Assembly (NCBI GenBank): GCA_036388295.1
Contig: DASVSC010000250.1
Coordinates: 1 to 56,444 of the forward strand
From: RYN-431 sp036388295
Lineage (GTDB): Bacteria; Planctomycetota; Phycisphaerae; Tepidisphaerales; Tepidisphaeraceae
Direction: 5' to 3'
DNA length: 56,444 nt
Shown here: piece after piece, positions 53,098 through 56,444 of the stretch
Position numbering within the stretch: the stretch's first letter is position 1
Layout of the letters: every line of letters starts with the position of its first letter
Notes under the pieces: generated by a model
Told to the model about the DNA's origin: nothing
Databases searched by the model: none
What the model saw: only the letters and a program-made list of their open reading frames with translations
Made by a program: the position numbers and the translations under genes

Positions 53098-56000
53098 ATG
53101 GCCGCACGTAAACCCTTCTTCGATCTGGTCCGCGAACGCGTCGTCGTCCTCGACGGCGCGATGGGCTCCAACCTGCAGCAGCGCACCTTCGATCTGGAGA
53201 AGGATTGGCTGGGGCAGGAAAACATTTCCGAAGTCCTGAACTTCACCCGCCCGGAGGTGATTCAGGAAATCCACGAACTGTTCCTGGCCGTCGGCTGCGA
53301 CGCCGTCGAAACGAACACGTTCGGCGCGAACAAAATCGTCATGGCCGAAGCGGACATGGCCGACCGCGTTTATGAAAACAACGTCGCCGCCTGCCACATC
53401 GCCCGGGCGGCCTGCGACAAGTACGAAACGCCGGACTCGCCCAAATACGTCGTCGGCGCGCTCGGCGGCGGCACCAAATTGCTCAGCCTCGGCATGACCG
53501 ACTGGGCCACCGCCGAAGAGAGTTACTACGAACAAATCCGCGGCCTGATCGACGGCGGCGCGGACGTGCTGCTGTTCGAGACGCAGCAGGATTTACTCAT
53601 CATCAAAAGCGCCCTCGTCGCCGCCGAGCGCGCGATGACTGACTGCGGCCGCCGGCTCGACATCGTCATCCAGGCGTCGATGGACCAGGACAACGGCAAC
53701 CAGATGCTCACCGGCTCTGACGCCACCGCGCTGGTGGCCGCGATCGCGCCGTACGAGCAGGTCAAAGCCCTCGGCCTGAACTGCGCGTTCGGCCCGATCG
53801 AATTGATGGACAGCGTTCGCACGATCGCCAACACTTGGCCCCGCTACGTCAGCTGTCTGCCGAACGCCGGCATGCCGATCATGATCGACGGCCGCGCCCG
53901 CTTCCCGATGACGCCGCCCGACTTCGCCAAGGGCATCAGCCGCATGGTGAACGAGTTCGGCGTCGGCATCGTCGGCGGCTGCTGCGGGACGATGCCCGAA
54001 CACCTGAAAGCGGTGGTCGACGAACTCCAGAGAGCCGCCGGGCTCCGCCCCGCTTCCCACACGACGCGCACTGTCGCCGCGAAGGACCAAGTCTCCTCGC
54101 TCTACAGCGCCGAAGACATCCGCCAGGACAAGAGCTATCTGATCGTCGCCGAGCGCACGAACACCAACGGCAGCCGTCAGTTCAAGCGCCTGCTGCAGGA
54201 AGGGGACATCGACGGCCTGGTCAGCATGGCGCGCGACGAAGTGCGCGACGGCAGCCACATGCTCGATTTGTGCGTCGACTTCGTCGGCCGCGACGGCGTG
54301 GCGGATATGAAGACCGTCGCCAGCAAATACGTCGTCAGCGTGCACAGCCCGCTGATGATCGATTCCACCGACCCGCGTGTGCTGGAAGCCGGCCTGCAAC
54401 TGGCGGGCGGACGCTGCGCGATCAACTCGATGAACCTGGAAGAGGGCGAAGAAAAGCTCGGCCAGATCTGTCAGCTGGCCAAGAAGTACGGGGCGGCCGT
54501 GGTGGCCGGCACGATCGACGAAGACAAAGAAAACGCGATGGCCCGCACGCGCGAGCGCAAGCTGGCGATCGCGCAGCGCATCCGCGACATCAGCGTCAAT
54601 CAGCACGGCTTGCGCGACGGCGACCTGATGTTCGACCCGCTGGTCCTCCCGATCAGCACCGGCATCGAAGAAGACCGCCGCAATGCGATGGAAACGATCG
54701 AAGGCACACGCCTGATCAGCCAGCACCTGCCCGACTGCCACACGGTCGTCGGCCTGAGCAACGTCAGCTTCGGCCTGAAGCCGACGGCGCGCGTGGTGCT
54801 CAACAGCGCGTTCCTGCACGAACTGCGCGAGGCCGGCCTGACGGGCGCGATCGTCCACGCGAGCAAGATCCTGCCCAAGAACCGCATTCCCGAACAGCAG
54901 TGGAATGCCGCGCTCGATTTGATCTACGACCGCCGCCGCGAGGGCGTCAATGGCGGCGAGCCGTTCGACCCACTGACCGCCTACATTGAGCTGTTTCCAG
55001 ACGCCGGTGCCGAACTGACCGTCAAAAAGGCCGACCCGTTCGAAGGCCTGAGCGTCGAAGACGCGCTCAAGAAGCACATCATCGACGGTGAAAAGCGTGG
55101 CCTGACGGACCGCCTCACCGAGGCGATGAAAACGCACCCGCCGCTGAAGATCATCAACGACATTCTGTTGGACGGCATGAAGGTCGTCGGCGACCTGTTC
55201 GGCCGCGGTGAAATGCAGCTGCCGTTCGTTCTGCAAAGTGCCGAAACGATGAAGGCGTCGGTCGCGCACCTCGAGCCGTTCATGGAAAAAGCCGAAGGCT
55301 CCAGCAAGGGCAAAATCGTCCTCGCCACCGTGCGCGGCGACGTGCACGACATCGGCAAGAACCTGGTCGACATCATCCTCAGCAACAACGGCTACACGGT
55401 CTACAACCTCGGCATCAAGCAGCCGGTGGCGGACATTCTGAAAGCGGCCGAGGAAAAGAAGGCCGACGCCGTCGGCATGAGCGGCTTGCTCGTCAAATCC
55501 GTTGCGGTGATGAGGGAGAACCTCGAAGAGATGAACGCCCGCGGCGTGACGGTGCCCGTGCTGCTCGGCGGCGCGGCCCTGACGCGCGACTACGCCGAAG
55601 ACGACCTCGCCAGCCTGTACGGCGGCCCGCTGCTATATTGCCGCGACGCTTTCGACGGCCTAAAGGTGATGGACAGCATCGCCGGTAACAAAATCGCCGA
55701 ATACGTCGGCGAGCAGCAAGCGCGTGCCGCCAAGCGTAAAACGCAGCGTGCGAACGCCGTGAAGCCCAAAGACACGACGGCCGCGAATGTGGCCGCGGTG
55801 GCCAAAGACAACCCGGTGCCGACGCCGCCCTTCTGGGGCCGCCGCGTGGTGACGGGCATCAAGCCGGGCAGCGTCTTCTCGTTCATCAACGAAACCGCGC
55901 TCTTCACCGGCCAATGGGGCTTCAAGCGCAAGGGGATGGAAGAGGACGCGTACGAGCGTTTCCTCGACGATAAAGCCCGGCCGGTGTTCGAAGACCTGAA

Positions 56001-56444
56001 GCGCCGCGCGAATGCCGAAGGATTCATCGACCCGAAGGTGGTCTACGGCTACTTCCCCGTGCAGGCCGACGGCGACGATTTGGTCGTCTACGACCCGACG
56101 CCGTTCATCCCCGGCCACGAAGTGCACGGGGCGGCCAATGCGCAGATGGCCAAGGAAATGGCGCCGGCCGTCAGCATGGTGCCCAGTGAAACCCCGAAGG
56201 AACTGCTGCGTTTCGGCTTCCCGCGTCAAAGCGGTCGGCGGCTGCTGTGCATTAGCGATTTCTACCGCACCGTCAGCAGCGGCCAGTACGACGTGCTGGC
56301 GCTGCAGCTCGTCACGGTCGGCGATAAATCGACCGAATTGGCCGAGGCGCTGCGCGCGGAAAACTGTTACCAGGATTACCTCTACCTACACGGCTTCGGC
56401 GTCGAGTGTGCCGAGGCCCTTGCGGAGTTCTGGCACAAGCGCAT
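53098..56444 (+). CDS. metH: Cobalamin-dependent methionine synthase, partial at window end
   Basis: The frame is open from ATG 53098 to the window edge (1115 codons). Domains in order: homocysteine S-methyltransferase with zinc ligands C229 (GLNCAFGP) and C295/C296 (GGCCGT); pterin-binding domain (IVAERTNTNGSRQF to about 610); cobalamin-binding modules with the His-on motif DVHDIG (D748, H750, G753) after the cap; and the start of the AdoMet reactivation domain (about 900 on, ending in HGFGVECAEALAEFWHKR). It methylates homocysteine using methyltetrahydrofolate. Confidence 0.96.
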   Translation, partial: MAARKPFFDLVRERVVVLDGAMGSNLQQRTFDLEKDWLGQENISEVLNFTRPEVIQEIHELFLAVGCDAVETNTFGANKIVMAEADMADRVYENNVAACHIARAACDKYETPDSPKYVVGALGGGTKLLSLGMTDWATAEESYYEQIRGLIDGGADVLLFETQQDLLIIKSALVAAERAMTDCGRRLDIVIQASMDQDNGNQMLTGSDATALVAAIAPYEQVKALGLNCAFGPIELMDSVRTIANTWPRYVSCLPNAGMPIMIDGRARFPMTPPDFAKGISRMVNEFGVGIVGGCCGTMPEHLKAVVDELQRAAGLRPASHTTRTVAAKDQVSSLYSAEDIRQDKSYLIVAERTNTNGSRQFKRLLQEGDIDGLVSMARDEVRDGSHMLDLCVDFVGRDGVADMKTVASKYVVSVHSPLMIDSTDPRVLEAGLQLAGGRCAINSMNLEEGEEKLGQICQLAKKYGAAVVAGTIDEDKENAMARTRERKLAIAQRIRDISVNQHGLRDGDLMFDPLVLPISTGIEEDRRNAMETIEGTRLISQHLPDCHTVVGLSNVSFGLKPTARVVLNSAFLHELREAGLTGAIVHASKILPKNRIPEQQWNAALDLIYDRRREGVNGGEPFDPLTAYIELFPDAGAELTVKKADPFEGLSVEDALKKHIIDGEKRGLTDRLTEAMKTHPPLKIINDILLDGMKVVGDLFGRGEMQLPFVLQSAETMKASVAHLEPFMEKAEGSSKGKIVLATVRGDVHDIGKNLVDIILSNNGYTVYNLGIKQPVADILKAAEEKKADAVGMSGLLVKSVAVMRENLEEMNARGVTVPVLLGGAALTRDYAEDDLASLYGGPLLYCRDAFDGLKVMDSIAGNKIAEYVGEQQARAAKRKTQRANAVKPKDTTAANVAAVAKDNPVPTPPFWGRRVVTGIKPGSVFSFINETALFTGQWGFKRKGMEEDAYERFLDDKARPVFEDLKRRANAEGFIDPKVVYGYFPVQADGDDLVVYDPTPFIPGHEVHGAANAQMAKEMAPAVSMVPSETPKELLRFGFPRQSGRRLLCISDFYRTVSSGQYDVLALQLVTVGDKSTELAEALRAENCYQDYLYLHGFGVECAEALAEFWHKR

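Noticed and set aside
53593..55347. A 584-codon minus-strand open frame
   Set aside because: It is antisense to metH, which is unmistakable.

Overview
The window is a high-GC bacterial chromosome segment that looks like a planctomycete, most likely class Phycisphaerae (Tepidisphaeraceae-like). The clues are a prepilin-type protein ending in an H-x9-DG motif, a PEP-CTERM protein, two secreted proteins with LEPRRLL/LEARRLM signals, a sigma factor with a lineage-type N-terminal block, and scattered housekeeping genes with few long operons. No rRNA, tRNA or CRISPR array was seen. The species call is inference.

Layout. 1-2400 is a lower-GC, CTAG-rich island with a predicted nuclease and small unknown genes. 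It joins a terminase-like gene that is cut off at the junction. 2312-6274 is a phage-like module: truncated terminase ATPase, GNAT protein, ABC ATPase and double-HTH protein. 6637-11066 holds rpmE2 and the lipid transport operon mlaE-mlaF-mlaD, split by a GxxExxY nuclease gene framed by 30-bp inverted repeats. 11305-12445 is an anti-sigma/STAS operon. Next come a prepilin-like protein, a sigma factor, nadD, a PstS-like lipoprotein, a redoxin, waaA and recQ. 20886-24115 is a fatty-acyl-AMP ligase/ACP fusion overlapping a cytochrome P450. 24303-27911 carries cysE, rsgA, infA and alr. 28244-38585 carries a delta-60/RTX surface protein, an HMA protein, trpG, radA, a PEP-CTERM protein, vanZ-like, parA, a 27-residue lysine-rich protein and gpmI. 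An 800-base gap then holds a candidate small RNA. 39385-50943 carries hrpA, a P-II protein, STAS, a GspE-like ATPase, two related membrane/TPR proteins, a calpain-like protease and a methyltransferase. The end has a FixJ-like regulator divergent from a histidine kinase, then metH, which runs off the window.

The outstanding pattern is a dense population of inverted-repeat elements. Pairs of 20-50 bp arms face each other across 3-150 bp loops. Many arms are built of 8-10 bp units whose number differs between partners. Some elements are nested, several supply the last codons of genes, and four are inserted in frame inside waaA, recQ and hrpA, where they encode extra surface-loop peptides. One arm family frames the GxxExxY gene, whose start codon lies inside the arm. 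This suggests, as inference, that the non-coding copies are relatives of a nuclease-carrying mobile element.
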